A stretch of DNA of 64,000 nt from Sunxiuqinia sp963677175 (GCA_963677175.2 CAXXES010000006.1:744001-808000); one strand, 5' to 3'; counted from the first letter of the stretch, positions 1 to 9,669 are shown. Notes: generated by a model not told the origin, from the sequence alone. Translations and numbers: made by a program.

Positions 1-1146
1 AACAATAAAATTGCAGGTTGCTCATTTACTAATTTAGGTAATGATGCCGTTATAATAAAAGGCGGGACAGAAAACGGCATTATCAGTTGTGATATTTATG
101 AAGTAGCTGCAACGGGGATTGATTTAAGTGGCGGAGACAGAAAACCCCTTTCGGAAGCAAAAAATTATGCCACGAACAACCATGTTCGCCGGGTTGCAAG
201 GATTTTCAGAACATATCGCCCAGGCATTAACTTGGGCGGGGTTGGCAATATCGTCAGCCATAACCTTATTCATGATGCCCCCCATTCAGGAATTATTTTC
301 TCGGGTAACGAACACCTGATTGAGTTTAATGAGATTTATGATGTTGCAAAGGAAACAGGTGACGTTGGTGCTATTTATGCAGCTATGGACTGGACATACT
401 GTGGTACCGTAAATAAGTATAATTATTTTCATAATATCCATGGTGTAGGTAAGTTTGTTTCTTCAAAAGCTATCTATCTTGATTTACCAGTAGGAGGAAT
501 TACCGTATTTGGAAATATATTTTACGATCTTGAAGATGCTTTTTTCACAAATAGTGGGCGGCATTGCCTGATCGAGAATAATATTTTTGTAAAATGTTCG
601 CCTTCAATTAAAATCAGTGTCTATCGAGAACCGTCCCTTCTTGTTTCTGGAGGCTCCTGGCGTTTAGTGGAGAGGTTGGACGAGGTGAATTATAAAAATC
701 CGCCATACAGTACTAGGTATCCCTGGCTACAAGAGGTCCTTTCAGAAGGTGATGATCCCGCAATACCTTATGAAAACGTTGTTGTTCGCAATATAAGTTA
801 TGGTGGCAAATGGATGGATTTGCACAGCGAACTTGATCTTTCTATTGTAACCATTAAAGAGAATCTTATAGCCGATCCGGTAATTTGTAACTGGCGTGAA
901 CAATTTCAAGAGCAAGTAAAAGGCACTAAAGAATATAAATATGGTGACACGAAAATGACCCAACTGTTGGAAAAGTATGGAAATAAGGTTATTAACACTA
1001 ACCCTGGTTTTATTGATGTTGATAATGAAAATTTTCAGCTCAGAGAAGATTCCCCAGCCTACAAACTCGGGTTCAAACGTATCCCAATTGGAGAAATTGG
1101 CCTTTACAAGGATCGCTACCGTGCTAATATGAACAAGTTAGAATAA
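1..1146 (+). CDS. Parallel beta-helix secreted protein, C-terminal part (5' end outside window)
   Basis: The reading frame is open from the first base of the window, so this is the C-terminal ~381 residues of a longer protein. It shows short beta-helix turns rich in Asn, Gly and Ile (for example GVGNIVSHNLIHDAP, HLIEFNEIYDV), typical of right-handed parallel beta-helix enzymes of the pectate-lyase/GH141/GH120 fold. It is clearly paralogous to the genes at 12,612 and 18,270: all three share the GVGN...HLIE(F/Y) block, and with the 18,270 gene it shares the VNYKNPPYST block before the C-terminal strands. It is probably a secreted or surface polysaccharide-cleaving enzyme; no catalytic residue can be assigned by eye. 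The next gene starts 50 bp downstream, consistent with one operon. Confidence 0.8.
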   Translation, partial: NNKIAGCSFTNLGNDAVIIKGGTENGIISCDIYEVAATGIDLSGGDRKPLSEAKNYATNNHVRRVARIFRTYRPGINLGGVGNIVSHNLIHDAPHSGIIFSGNEHLIEFNEIYDVAKETGDVGAIYAAMDWTYCGTVNKYNYFHNIHGVGKFVSSKAIYLDLPVGGITVFGNIFYDLEDAFFTNSGRHCLIENNIFVKCSPSIKISVYREPSLLVSGGSWRLVERLDEVNYKNPPYSTRYPWLQEVLSEGDDPAIPYENVVVRNISYGGKWMDLHSELDLSIVTIKENLIADPVICNWREQFQEQVKGTKEYKYGDTKMTQLLEKYGNKVINTNPGFIDVDNENFQLREDSPAYKLGFKRIPIGEIGLYKDRYRANMNKLE

Positions 1147-1196
1147 GAAATCCGCATGCCGAAATATAAATAATTTTATTTAAGCAATAACAAAAA

Positions 1197-2735
1197 ATGA
1201 TGATACAGATTAAAAATATTTTAGTTATAGTTTTATGCCTGATTTTAGCAATATCGGGTTGTACTCACCCAAAAAAGCAAATTACCTACCGGTTAATTCA
1301 TAATTGCGACGGGAATACACCCCTGTCATGTTCTTCGATAGCGGAAATTAACGAATATGTCGATAGGTATGCCAACAGTCAGGTAACTACCTTTATGGTT
1401 TGCAGTGGCAGCGATTTTTTTCATTATCGTTCAAAATATGGCAAGTTGTTTAACGGTGAAAAAAACTACCTGAAACTCGAAGAAGAAGGCACCGATATCC
1501 TTTCGGCAACTTTGCGTAGGGCAAAGCAAAATAATATGGAGGCGTTTATTACCTACCGGGTTAACGACCTTCATTTTACCGATACTAGCATGGTGCAGAC
1601 CATTGAAAATTCGGTTTCAGATTTTTGGCTTAACCATCCCGAATACTGGCTAAACGAAAATGTTGGTTGGCACAGCAAAGGTGCTTTTGATTTTGCCCAT
1701 AAAGAAGTAAGGGAACGTAAACTGGGGATTATCTCCGAACAATTGGAAAAATATGGAGAACTGATCAATGGTTATGACCTCGATTTTATGCGTTTTATCG
1801 TTTATTTTAAAAGCAATGAAGGAGAAAAGAATGCCCCTTTAATGACTGATTTGGTAAAAGCTGTCAGGGCAGAAGTCGATAAACAATCGGAAAAGTACGG
1901 GAAAAAAATCCTGTTATCGGCACGTGTGCCAACCTCTATTGATGATTGTATGGAAAAAGGCCTGGATGTAAAAGAATGGGTCCGCCAGGGGCTGATTGAT
2001 TTTGTGAGCATTGGAGTACACTTTTATGGAGACCCGGCGATGCCCGTTGGGAAATTTAAAACCGACCTTGGGAATCCGGATGTCCCGGTTTATGCTACTA
2101 TTGAGAATGGCGGATACGATGACCGGGAATTATACTCTCATGGCATGTACCGGGGGATGGCCTCCCATATCCTTTCACAAGGCGGTGACGGGATTTACCT
2201 GTTTAACCATTTCTTTACGGAGCCGCTGTCTTTGGAAGAGGGGGGGCAAGTTTGCCGGACAATTGTACCCGATTTGCTGCACGAACTTGGTTCGCTGGAA
2301 ACCTTGCGGAAACGGAATAAAATATATTGTGTAGATGACGGAGTCGGACAGTACGGGCTTAGGGCGGACACCCCATTGCCTCTGGCAGTCCCGGTTGGAA
2401 AAAGCGTTAGCGCAAACATCTATATAGGCGATGACCCTAAAAAGGATAAACCGGAAGAGGCGATTCTATTCCTCCGTACCGAAAAACCCGCACAATTTAA
2501 AATATTAGTAAACGACGAGCTTGTTGAAACACAAAAGTCGGAGTATGTTAAACGATACAACCGTGACACAAACTTGAAGGAAGAGCAGAAAATTTATGCT
2601 TGGGTCCTGCCTGCTTCCTGTTTGAAACACGGTGATAATGAAATTAGTTTTCTTTCGCTTAACGGTATTGTTACTGTTAAAAGGTTGGAAGTAGCTTTAA
2701 AATACGGGGATGTAAAAACGAATGGATATTTTTAA
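1197..2735 (+). CDS. GHL10-like TIM-barrel lipoprotein, putative glycoside hydrolase
   Basis: This 512-residue protein starts with an SPII signal peptide (lipobox-like AISGC, Cys about residue 22), so it is probably an outer-membrane lipoprotein. The middle contains (beta/alpha)-barrel elements: GYDLDFMRF around residue 185, followed by a helix and the strand KKILLSARVP, and later LIDFVSIG. The D-x-D-F-x-R-(F/W) strand motif resembles GHL10/DUF187-type glycoside-hydrolase-like barrels and recurs as MVMDFTRW in the chimeric protein near 30,690. The last ~110 residues look like a beta-sandwich. The substrate is unknown. The start is at the first of two consecutive ATGs. Confidence 0.7.
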   Translation: MMIQIKNILVIVLCLILAISGCTHPKKQITYRLIHNCDGNTPLSCSSIAEINEYVDRYANSQVTTFMVCSGSDFFHYRSKYGKLFNGEKNYLKLEEEGTDILSATLRRAKQNNMEAFITYRVNDLHFTDTSMVQTIENSVSDFWLNHPEYWLNENVGWHSKGAFDFAHKEVRERKLGIISEQLEKYGELINGYDLDFMRFIVYFKSNEGEKNAPLMTDLVKAVRAEVDKQSEKYGKKILLSARVPTSIDDCMEKGLDVKEWVRQGLIDFVSIGVHFYGDPAMPVGKFKTDLGNPDVPVYATIENGGYDDRELYSHGMYRGMASHILSQGGDGIYLFNHFFTEPLSLEEGGQVCRTIVPDLLHELGSLETLRKRNKIYCVDDGVGQYGLRADTPLPLAVPVGKSVSANIYIGDDPKKDKPEEAILFLRTEKPAQFKILVNDELVETQKSEYVKRYNRDTNLKEEQKIYAWVLPASCLKHGDNEISFLSLNGIVTVKRLEVALKYGDVKTNGYF

Positions 2736-2854
2736 GATGAACAAAAAAACAGAACACATTCAGGAACTGAACCCTGGGAAAAAATATTATTACCGTATTT
2801 GCTCAAAAGTGATCGAAATATTTGAGAACAATAAAATGGAAATACAAAATATAT

Positions 2855-4041
2855 ATGAAAGATATAATAATAAGGAATTTTCTGCCAGTTTTGATTCTAT
2901 TAATATATATGAGTTGTGTCAACACTCAACCCGCGATGTCCGGTTACCAGATTGGATATAACGAGTTGCGAACAAATTTACCAGGGGGAAGGCAGGCGAA
3001 TACGAGTACCATGCGGGCAGCTATTATTTGGATCAATGGAAAAGGTCGCCGGCTTATAAAAAATGAATTGGCAAACGAACCGAATTCCTGCACTCAGTTT
3101 GCAGGATGGTCTCCCGATGGTAAAACTGCGGTTATTGGCAGGGGATGGAAAAGTAGCGAAAACGCGGCGTGGGAGGAAAAATATAAAACATTCAGTCATG
3201 TTGAAGGTGGCGAATCTTACGATTCATATTTGGTTGATATTGAAAATAATGTAGCAACCAATATGACATCTATTGAACGCGTTAGTAGTGTCAATTCAGG
3301 AATATTCTTTTGGCCCAAAGATTCAACAAAGCTTGGATTTACTGCACTTATTGATGGCAATTCGCATCCTTTTAAGATGGATATTGATGGGCGGAATAAA
3401 ACAGACCTAACTAAAGGTTCAACAGATTTTACGTATGGGGTTAATACTTCCCGTGATGGTAAACGGATTGCCTATCATCGAAATTACCAGATATATCTTG
3501 CTGATGCAGATGGGACAAATGCCCGTCACATTGATACCGGTGAGCCATTTAATTTTGGCCCGGTATGGTCCCCCGATGGTAAATGGGTGTTATTCGTTGC
3601 CGGGAAAAAAAACATAAAAAGTAATCCTAATTTAGTAAAAGCCGATGGGACAGGGTTGAGGAAACTGGCCGACCGTGGTGGCTATAAAGGTGCCATCGAA
3701 TTTCTGGATGTTTATGATTTTCATGAAGGTAGCAGTGATACCCCAGTGTGGTCACACGATGGCAAATTGGTATATTATACTTCAAAAATTGGCGAAATGG
3801 TAGAATTGTTTCAGGTCGATTTAAACGGGAAAACAAAACAACTAACACATTCTCCTGAAGGGACATTGCATTATCATCCTAATCCCTCGCCCGATGGCAA
3901 ATGGCTGCTTTATGGTTCTAAAAGAAAAGGTGTAAGGCAGCTTTTGTAATGAACCTAATGAATAATGTTGAGTATCAGATTACAAATATGAAACCTGGTC
4001 ATGCAGCAATGTGGGCATACTGGAGACCGCAAAAAAAGTAA
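2855..4041 (+). pseudogene. TolB-like beta-propeller (PD40) lipoprotein with a 3' frameshift
   Basis: The protein begins at the ATG at 2,855, which gives a lipoprotein signal (MKDIIIRNFLPVLILLIYMSC). WD40/TolB-like blades follow, with repeated SPDGK/S-x-DGK motifs (AGWSPDGK, NTSRDGK, VWSPDGK, VWSHDGK, PSPDGK). The open frame stops at 3,949 after RQLL. The family's C-terminal blade continues in another frame from about 3,946 to the TAA at 4,039-4,041, reading VMNLMNNVEYQITNMKPGHAAMW in pieces. Adding one base in the T run at 3,941-3,945 would restore a continuous protein. This is either a real frameshift or a homopolymer sequencing error. Such proteins accompany polysaccharide-degrading enzymes in Bacteroidota; the biochemical role is not known. 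Confidence 0.75.
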
Positions 4042-4100
4042 AACTAAATACTGACTCATTTTACAGTCTTATTGATGTATTAAAATTTCAAGCGATTTAT

Positions 4101-5522
4101 ATGAAAAAATTAGTTTGTGCTATCACTGTTTTTATACTGTTCTTGAATAGTTCTTTTGCTCAGTTGAATTCTTTTCCGGAATCATATAAGATTGACCCGG
4201 AGGATGTTGAGAAATATCGCCAGATTGTTTTGTCTCCTATCCCCAAAAAGCTTAGTGTTCCAAATAATCACCCAGATGCCCAATGGTTCCCGGATGCTTC
4301 GCTGGGGCTGTTTATGCACTGGGGCATCCACAGTGTTGCTGGCGCCCAACCATCATGGGACATGATTGCCAATTATGTATATGGAGGGAAATTGTCACCT
4401 CCTGACAAATACTATGCACTGGCCGAAAAATTTAATCCGAAGGATTATAATCCTGACAAATGGCTCAAAGCTGCCAAGGAAGCTGGTTTTAACTATGCTG
4501 TTTTGACAACTAAACATCATGACGGATATGCCCTTTGGCCTTCAAAATACGGAATCGGGACCAAGCAGTTCATGGGGGGGCGCGACTTGTTGAAACCCTA
4601 TGTAGACGCATGTCGGAAAAATGGTTTGAAAGTTGGTTTCTATTTTTCTCCCCGCGACTGGCATTACCCGGGATACATGCACCCAAATGAGTTTGATGCC
4701 AATACCATGAGAAATGTCCCCTCTGTTACTGATTCAATCGCTAATCTCCATTCATTTGAAAATTTCCTTGCTTTTACTTTGCGGCAAATTGAAGAGTTAT
4801 TGACCCGCTATGGTAGAATTGATGTTTTATGGTTTGATGGGATGGGGTTTCGGGGTATCTCAAATATGTACACCAGAGAGGTTTATGCCTGGATACGTTC
4901 GTTACAGCCAGGAATTGTTATAAACGACAGGTGGTCGGGCGTGGTAAATCCCGATACCAAAGAGGGGGGTGGTTCTTATTTTGGTGATTTTGCAACAATG
5001 TTTGAAGGTAATAACCCAACCTATATTCCTGATTGTTGGTGGGAGCATTGTGGTATATGGACCCAGGGTGATGGGGGCTGGGGTTATGAAAAAAACGGGA
5101 CATTTTTACCATATTCCTGGTTTTTTGAACATTTGGTTACAAGTCGTTCGATGGGAGGAAACTTTCTACCCAATGTTGGTCCTTCCGGAGATGGAGAGAT
5201 GCATTCAAATTATTATAAACACATGGCGGCTGTGTCCCAATGGATGAAACATAGTAAGGAATCGGTAATTGGGAATGGCTCGACTCCCGGGGCTGAACGA
5301 AGTAACGTGATGATCACAACCAAGGGCAAGAGTTGGTATTTACACCTCTTGCCTGATTTTAAAAGCCAGGTTTCTGTAAAAACTGATAAAAAGCCGAAAT
5401 CGGTTGTTTTGTTGCGCAATGGAAAACCACTGCAACATAATTTTCGGAATGGATTTGTGAAACTCAACGTTCCATCTGAACTACGCACAGAGATGGATGA
5501 TGTAGTAAAAGTGGAATTGTGA
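4101..5522 (+). CDS. Alpha-L-fucosidase, GH29
   Basis: A 473-residue secreted enzyme that removes terminal alpha-L-fucose. I chose the ATG at 4,101 because it opens a clear signal peptide ending ...NSSFAQ; the longer frame from a GTG at 4,011 adds 30 residues with no signal character. GH29 signatures are easy to see: FMHWGIHSV (~71-79), TTKHHDGYALWPSKY (~136-150), KVGFYFSPRDWHYP (~177-190) and the strand RIDVLWFDG, in which Asp ~246 is the expected nucleophile. A C-terminal beta-domain follows. Length is normal for the family. It sits between the beta-propeller gene and the GH27 gene on the same strand. The acid/base residue cannot be fixed by eye. Confidence 0.95.
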   Translation: MKKLVCAITVFILFLNSSFAQLNSFPESYKIDPEDVEKYRQIVLSPIPKKLSVPNNHPDAQWFPDASLGLFMHWGIHSVAGAQPSWDMIANYVYGGKLSPPDKYYALAEKFNPKDYNPDKWLKAAKEAGFNYAVLTTKHHDGYALWPSKYGIGTKQFMGGRDLLKPYVDACRKNGLKVGFYFSPRDWHYPGYMHPNEFDANTMRNVPSVTDSIANLHSFENFLAFTLRQIEELLTRYGRIDVLWFDGMGFRGISNMYTREVYAWIRSLQPGIVINDRWSGVVNPDTKEGGGSYFGDFATMFEGNNPTYIPDCWWEHCGIWTQGDGGWGYEKNGTFLPYSWFFEHLVTSRSMGGNFLPNVGPSGDGEMHSNYYKHMAAVSQWMKHSKESVIGNGSTPGAERSNVMITTKGKSWYLHLLPDFKSQVSVKTDKKPKSVVLLRNGKPLQHNFRNGFVKLNVPSELRTEMDDVVKVEL

Positions 5523-5658
5523 ACCTATTTAATTGTTGTCGTAAAGTTATTGCAGGGGATATACAAAAGGCTGTCTGGATATATCCTGGTTACATCCCCG
5601 ATTTATTTCAGTTCAAATATTTCAATTTAGATTTTTAGGTAAAAAACAATTTTAACGT

Positions 5659-6138
5659 ATGAAAAAATTAAAGTTTGAGAAAAGGATTGGATTCAGATAT
5701 TATAATTTATTTGTTTTCGTTGGTTTGTTTTCGATATCCTTCTTTGCTCATGCCCAAATCCACCCGGTTGTCCACAGCTGTTCGGAAGGTTTATATACAC
5801 AAATTAATGACAACGATCGTGTTGTTTTTTCATCAGTGAATAATAATGCAAGTTTGTTGGTTACTCAACCAACAGGCAAAACGGAAGTTAATTTTAAAAA
5901 GTATTCTGAAAAAAATGGAATGTTAATCCTTACGGGAGGGCGTTCTGAAGGACTGGAAATCTCTGACTCCTACCATGTGATTACTCCTGATTTGATTGAG
6001 CGGGTGGTAAGCGTTAAAGCCTCTTCTGATCAAAGGTATTTTCTCGATTTTGGATGGAAAGCTACACAGGATGGTACGGCCTATGGTACAAAAGAGCATC
6101 GCGGAGGCGGATGTTCCACCATTCATATAAACAAATAA
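5659..6138 (+). CDS. Small secreted protein of unknown function, probably truncated
   Basis: This 159-residue ORF starts with a convincing signal peptide (hydrophobic core, ...FFAHAQ at ~32). A beta-rich stretch follows, resembling the N-terminal sandwich of a larger sugar-active enzyme (GKTEVNFKKYSEKNGMLILTGG, then YHVITPDLIERVVSVKAS). It ends abruptly after GGGCSTIHINK, only 32 bp before the GH27 start. I do not recognise a family. The abrupt end suggests the remnant of a longer enzyme whose 3' part was deleted, but it could be a genuine small protein. The 5' leader carries the TTCAA..TTAGAT motif also found before the 9,670 and 16,270 genes. Confidence 0.55.
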   Translation: MKKLKFEKRIGFRYYNLFVFVGLFSISFFAHAQIHPVVHSCSEGLYTQINDNDRVVFSSVNNNASLLVTQPTGKTEVNFKKYSEKNGMLILTGGRSEGLEISDSYHVITPDLIERVVSVKASSDQRYFLDFGWKATQDGTAYGTKEHRGGGCSTIHINK

Positions 6139-6170
6139 TTTTCAACAAAATAACTTAACAAGAATCAACT

Positions 6171-7859
6171 ATGAACCATCTTAATACATATAAAAACCTA
6201 TTCTTAGTATTGATAATATCAACATTAACTATTCATCCTGTTTTTGCACAAAAAGATATCATGGCAAAAACACCCCCCATGGGATGGAATTCATGGAATA
6301 AGTTTGCCAGGGCAATAAATGAAGACTTAATAAAAGATATTGCTGATGCTATGGTAAATTCAGGAATGAAAGATGCAGGCTACGAATATGTTGTTATTGA
6401 TGATTTATGGCAAAAAGGAAGAGTCAGTGGAGATTCTGTTATTATTGAGGGGAGGGATAAAAACCAAATGCTCATTCCAGATCCAGAAAAATTTCCCGGT
6501 GGAATGAAACTCCTGGGAGATTACATTCATTCGAAAGGATTGAAATTTGGTTTATATACAGGGCCAGGCAAATCTACTTGCGGCGGCGCCCCCGGAAGTT
6601 TGGGTTTTGAAGAAATTGACATCGCCACATTTGATAGTTGGGGGGTAGATTTTATTAAGCTTGACAAATGTAGTTTTTCCGGGGATATTGAATCCATGCT
6701 GAAAAAGTGGAGAGGCCTTTTAGACCAAGCTTCTCATCCAATTACATTAAGCGTAAATATGGGAGTGACAAATTTTCAGACTTTGTCAACGTACGTGAAT
6801 ATGTGGAGGACAACATCAGACATACAAACGTACTGGTCCTATCCGAAGAATGAACCAAAATTATTCCCATCCATCACCGATGTAATCAGGCAACATGGCA
6901 TGATGTCCGTGCCACAATCCCCATCGTCATGGAACGACCCGGACATGATGCAGGTCGGTAATGGTCAATTAACGGACGAGGAGAACAAATCTCATTTTAA
7001 CATGTGGGCTATTTTTGGTGCCCCTTTGATCGCGGGGAATGATTTAAGAAATATGTCACCTGAAGTTGTATCGATACTCACCAATTGTGAAGTTATTGAA
7101 GTAAACCAGGACCCCCTTGGGTTTAGGGGCATAAAAGTAGTGGATGATGGACAAGGGCTTCAGGTATGGGCAAAAAAACTTTACAAATACAGTGATTATG
7201 CAGTGTTATTGTTTAACCTAAAAGACATGGAGTCAACAATTACTTTCCAGAAGGAATACCTTGGTATTAAAGGGCCTTTTTTTGTAAGGGATCTGGGGGC
7301 ACACACGGATTTGGGAAGTTTTTCAAATTCGTTAAAAATATCTATTCCGCCACATGGTTCCTTCCTGCTCAAAATTACTGCGAATGAAGAGCCTTTGACA
7401 ATAATGCCAATCGCAGGGGGAAACGTTTTCAAAAATAACTTGACTTTGGAAGCAGAGGATGCAGCCTGCTATGAATCTGGTTTTATCGATGACAAGGCCT
7501 TGGGTTATTCAGGAAATGGTTTTTTTAGGGGTAGTAAGATGGCTGATTGGGCAAGGTTCGGAATTACATGGAAAGTGACAACGGAAAACAAAACAGATTG
7601 TTTTGCTGAAATTAAATACATGAACCCTAATTCCCGGGAAGCCCATTGTTCGCTAAATAATCAGGATGTGAAGATGCCTGTTGCCAAGTCCGGAGAGTGG
7701 AAAATTGTAACTGTGCCTTTCTCTTTGGAACAAGGGGATAACATCATTACGCTAAGGAGCAAAAATAGCACAGATAACCTGGTGGCTATCGATTATATAC
7801 ATTTATTTAAGAAGAATAAAAAAGGCTTAGGAATTGGCTATTTCAATTTTGTTAAATGA
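6171..7859 (+). CDS. Alpha-galactosidase GH27 with C-terminal CBM35/CBM6-like module
   Basis: A 562-residue secreted enzyme with a signal peptide ending at ...HPVFAQ (~27). The GH27 barrel is unmistakable: TPPMGWNSWN (~34-43), YEYVVIDDLW (~71-80), GVDFIKLDKCS (nucleophile Asp ~165) and SWNDPDMMQVGNG (acid/base Asp ~258). The barrel is followed by the usual beta-sandwich. From ~residue 425 there is a carbohydrate-binding module of CBM35/CBM6 type (LEAEDAACYESG ... LVAIDYIHLF). The enzyme should hydrolyse terminal alpha-1,3/1,6-linked galactose in the periplasm or at the surface. The CE15 gene follows after 16 bp, so the two are probably cotranscribed. Confidence 0.95.
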   Translation: MNHLNTYKNLFLVLIISTLTIHPVFAQKDIMAKTPPMGWNSWNKFARAINEDLIKDIADAMVNSGMKDAGYEYVVIDDLWQKGRVSGDSVIIEGRDKNQMLIPDPEKFPGGMKLLGDYIHSKGLKFGLYTGPGKSTCGGAPGSLGFEEIDIATFDSWGVDFIKLDKCSFSGDIESMLKKWRGLLDQASHPITLSVNMGVTNFQTLSTYVNMWRTTSDIQTYWSYPKNEPKLFPSITDVIRQHGMMSVPQSPSSWNDPDMMQVGNGQLTDEENKSHFNMWAIFGAPLIAGNDLRNMSPEVVSILTNCEVIEVNQDPLGFRGIKVVDDGQGLQVWAKKLYKYSDYAVLLFNLKDMESTITFQKEYLGIKGPFFVRDLGAHTDLGSFSNSLKISIPPHGSFLLKITANEEPLTIMPIAGGNVFKNNLTLEAEDAACYESGFIDDKALGYSGNGFFRGSKMADWARFGITWKVTTENKTDCFAEIKYMNPNSREAHCSLNNQDVKMPVAKSGEWKIVTVPFSLEQGDNIITLRSKNSTDNLVAIDYIHLFKKNKKGLGIGYFNFVK

Positions 7860-7875
7860 TTTAAACCAATATAGT

Positions 7876-9159
7876 ATGAGAAAAATAACCTTATTTTTTT
7901 TATTATTTCTGGCAGTTCAGTTTGTTTCTGCACAGTTCGAACCCAACTACGACGAAAGTAAAGTTCCCGATTTTGTTGTACCCAATCCGTTAAAAACGTT
8001 TTCCGGTAAAAAAATCAGGAATTCAAAACAATGGTTGAAAAAGCGTAGGCCCGAGCTACTCAACTTTTTTACTGAAAATGTATATGGTAAAGTTCCGGGA
8101 GAGTTGAAAATTGATTTCTACAAAGTGTTGGAGCAGAGTGACAATGCTTTGAATGGAAAAGCCAGACGAAAACAAGTAGTCTTGACCTTTCAAAATAATG
8201 GGAAAGAATTGAATGTTGCTTTACTGATTTATCTGCCCAAAAATGTTGCGAAAGCGCCTTTATTTATGGGTTATAACTTTTATGGAAACCTTACAGTTGT
8301 GAATGACCCGGAGATTTTTTTAACTGATTCATGGGTTAGGGATAACCCATCGTTGGGGATTATTAACCATCAGGGAACTGAACAGTTACGAGGTGCAAGC
8401 AGCAACAGGTGGGCTGTAGAAAAGATGATAGATGCGGGATTTGGATTGGGCACCATGTATTATGGTGATGTAGATCCTGACAAATATGGCGATGCAGGTA
8501 CTGATTTTTCTGATGGAGTACATCCGCTTCTCTACAAAGAAAACCAAACACAGCCATTGCCTGATGAATGGGGTTCCATTTCAGCATGGGTCTGGGGTTT
8601 AAGCCGTGCAATGGATTATTTTGAAAAAGATAACGATATTGATGAAAGTAAGGTGATTGTTTTTGGGCATTCGCGGCTGGGAAAAACTTCGCTATGGGCC
8701 GGTGCAACCGACCAGCGTTTTGCAGGAATAATCTCCAACAATTCAGGTTGTGGTGGAGCAGCTATGTCGAAACGAAGATTTGGCGAAACCGTGGGACAAA
8801 TTAACACCAGTTGTCCGCACTGGTTTTGTGAGAATTTCATGAATTTTAATAACAACGAACGTGCCTTGCCGGTAGACCAACATGAATTACTGGCACTAAT
8901 TGCTCCACGCCCACTCTATGTGGCCAGTGCAGAGGAGGATCAATGGACCGATCCGCACGGTGAGTTTTTATCGGCTTACTATGCCACGCCTGTCTATGAA
9001 CTTTTTGGCAAAAAAGGAATTCCTTCCAAAGAAATGCCCGAAGTAAATCAGCCCATCAGGAATACGATGTCTTATCACATTCGGACAGGAGACCATGATG
9101 TGACCGACTATGACTGGGAGCAATACATCCAATGGGCAAAAGAGTATGTGGTTAAATAA
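7876..9159 (+). CDS. Glucuronoyl esterase, CE15
   Basis: A 427-residue secreted alpha/beta-hydrolase. The ATG at 7,876 gives a signal peptide (MRKITLFFLLFLAVQFVSAQ); the frame extends 14 codons upstream into the GH27 gene, but those residues carry no signal. The CE15 G-x-S-R-x-G motif is GHSRLGK with Ser ~266. The conserved block ISNNSGCGGAAMSKR follows, then IAPRPLYVASAEEDQWTDP and the catalytic His in TGDHDVTDYDW (~407). CE15 enzymes cleave esters of 4-O-methyl-glucuronic acid in glucuronoxylan, including lignin-carbohydrate esters. Its presence indicates a uronic-acid-containing target. Length and motif order match bacterial CE15. Confidence 0.92.
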   Translation: MRKITLFFLLFLAVQFVSAQFEPNYDESKVPDFVVPNPLKTFSGKKIRNSKQWLKKRRPELLNFFTENVYGKVPGELKIDFYKVLEQSDNALNGKARRKQVVLTFQNNGKELNVALLIYLPKNVAKAPLFMGYNFYGNLTVVNDPEIFLTDSWVRDNPSLGIINHQGTEQLRGASSNRWAVEKMIDAGFGLGTMYYGDVDPDKYGDAGTDFSDGVHPLLYKENQTQPLPDEWGSISAWVWGLSRAMDYFEKDNDIDESKVIVFGHSRLGKTSLWAGATDQRFAGIISNNSGCGGAAMSKRRFGETVGQINTSCPHWFCENFMNFNNNERALPVDQHELLALIAPRPLYVASAEEDQWTDPHGEFLSAYYATPVYELFGKKGIPSKEMPEVNQPIRNTMSYHIRTGDHDVTDYDWEQYIQWAKEYVVK

Positions 9160-9173
9160 TCAACACCTTCACA

Positions 9174-9245
9174 ATGAGTCAAAAAAATCAAATGGATTTC
9201 AGAAAATGGCTGATGCTTTTGTTCATTTCATTTCTTATGGGCTAA
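9174..9245 (+). pseudogene. Stub of a secreted protein (signal peptide only), cut off next to an IS scar
   Basis: Fifteen bases after the CE15 stop, an ATG opens a 23-codon frame reading MSQKNQMDFRKWLMLLFISF and ending with LMG before TAA. Basic residues followed by a hydrophobic core look like the start of a signal peptide. The frame ends where the IS1380-type scar (9,250-9,590) begins. I infer that a former exported-enzyme gene was truncated here and only its leader is left. Confidence 0.45.
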
Positions 9246-9249
9246 TCCT

Positions 9250-9592
9250 TTTAGAAAATGATTATGACATCGAAAAGCCAGACGTTTATTGACTGGGTTA
9301 TTGCAGTACCTGCAAGAATAACCAAAAGTGTATCCCAAATTGAAATTAAAATGTATTGCCTGTCCCGAGAATTGGGAAACGCCATTTTTACAAATCCGAT
9401 TGGGAAGAGCTTGATAAGCTCATCGAAGCGGTTTAAAAACAAAGAAAGGAAAGAAATATGGATAAAATGATTAAGGTATATGGAAGAGCTACGTTCACCT
9501 AGATAAGAAATCGAAAAGAGCAGGAGTATCTTTCCCGCCAGGGCAAGGGCATAATAAGTATTTATGACCGGGGTTATACTAATTTGACCAGA
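9250..9592 (+). mobile_element. Scar of an IS1380-family element (transposase C-terminus and right end)
   Basis: From about 9,280 the sequence encodes TFIDWVIAVPARIT followed by IEIKMY. After a frameshift it continues FYKSDWEELDKLIEAV and a stop near 9,438. This matches the C-terminal tail of the transposase copies at 15,901-16,042 and 12,190-12,325. The right-end sequence at 9,571-9,589 (gggttatactaatttgacc) matches the ends at 12,454-12,474 and 16,168-16,190. The rest of the element is missing. No other gene is visible in the 9,246-9,669 gap. Confidence 0.7.
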
Positions 9593-9628
9593 ATTGAATA
9601 GCTCTTTGTACTATGACCAAACTAATTC

Positions 9629-9659
9629 CGGTTCATCAATTTCAAATTAGATATATAAA
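9629..9659 (+). promoter_or_regulatory. Shared 5' leader motif
   Basis: A motif CGGTTCA-TCAA-TTTCAAATTAGATAT lies 41 bp before the start codon of the 9,670 gene. Nearly the same sequence sits 40 bp before the 16,270 gene (16,230-16,259), with a looser version 50 bp before the 5,659 gene (5,609-5,639). It could be a promoter or regulator site for cluster genes, or part of the IS right-end flank, since it lies ~50 bp beyond the IS end in two of the three cases. Confidence 0.35.
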
Positions 9660-9669
9660 GAAAATTAAA

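Noticed and set aside
2722..2961. Open frame of 79 codons overlapping the 3' end of the GHL10-like gene and the start of the TolB-like gene
   Set aside because: It overlaps both genes, lacks family features and competes with the better start at 2,855.
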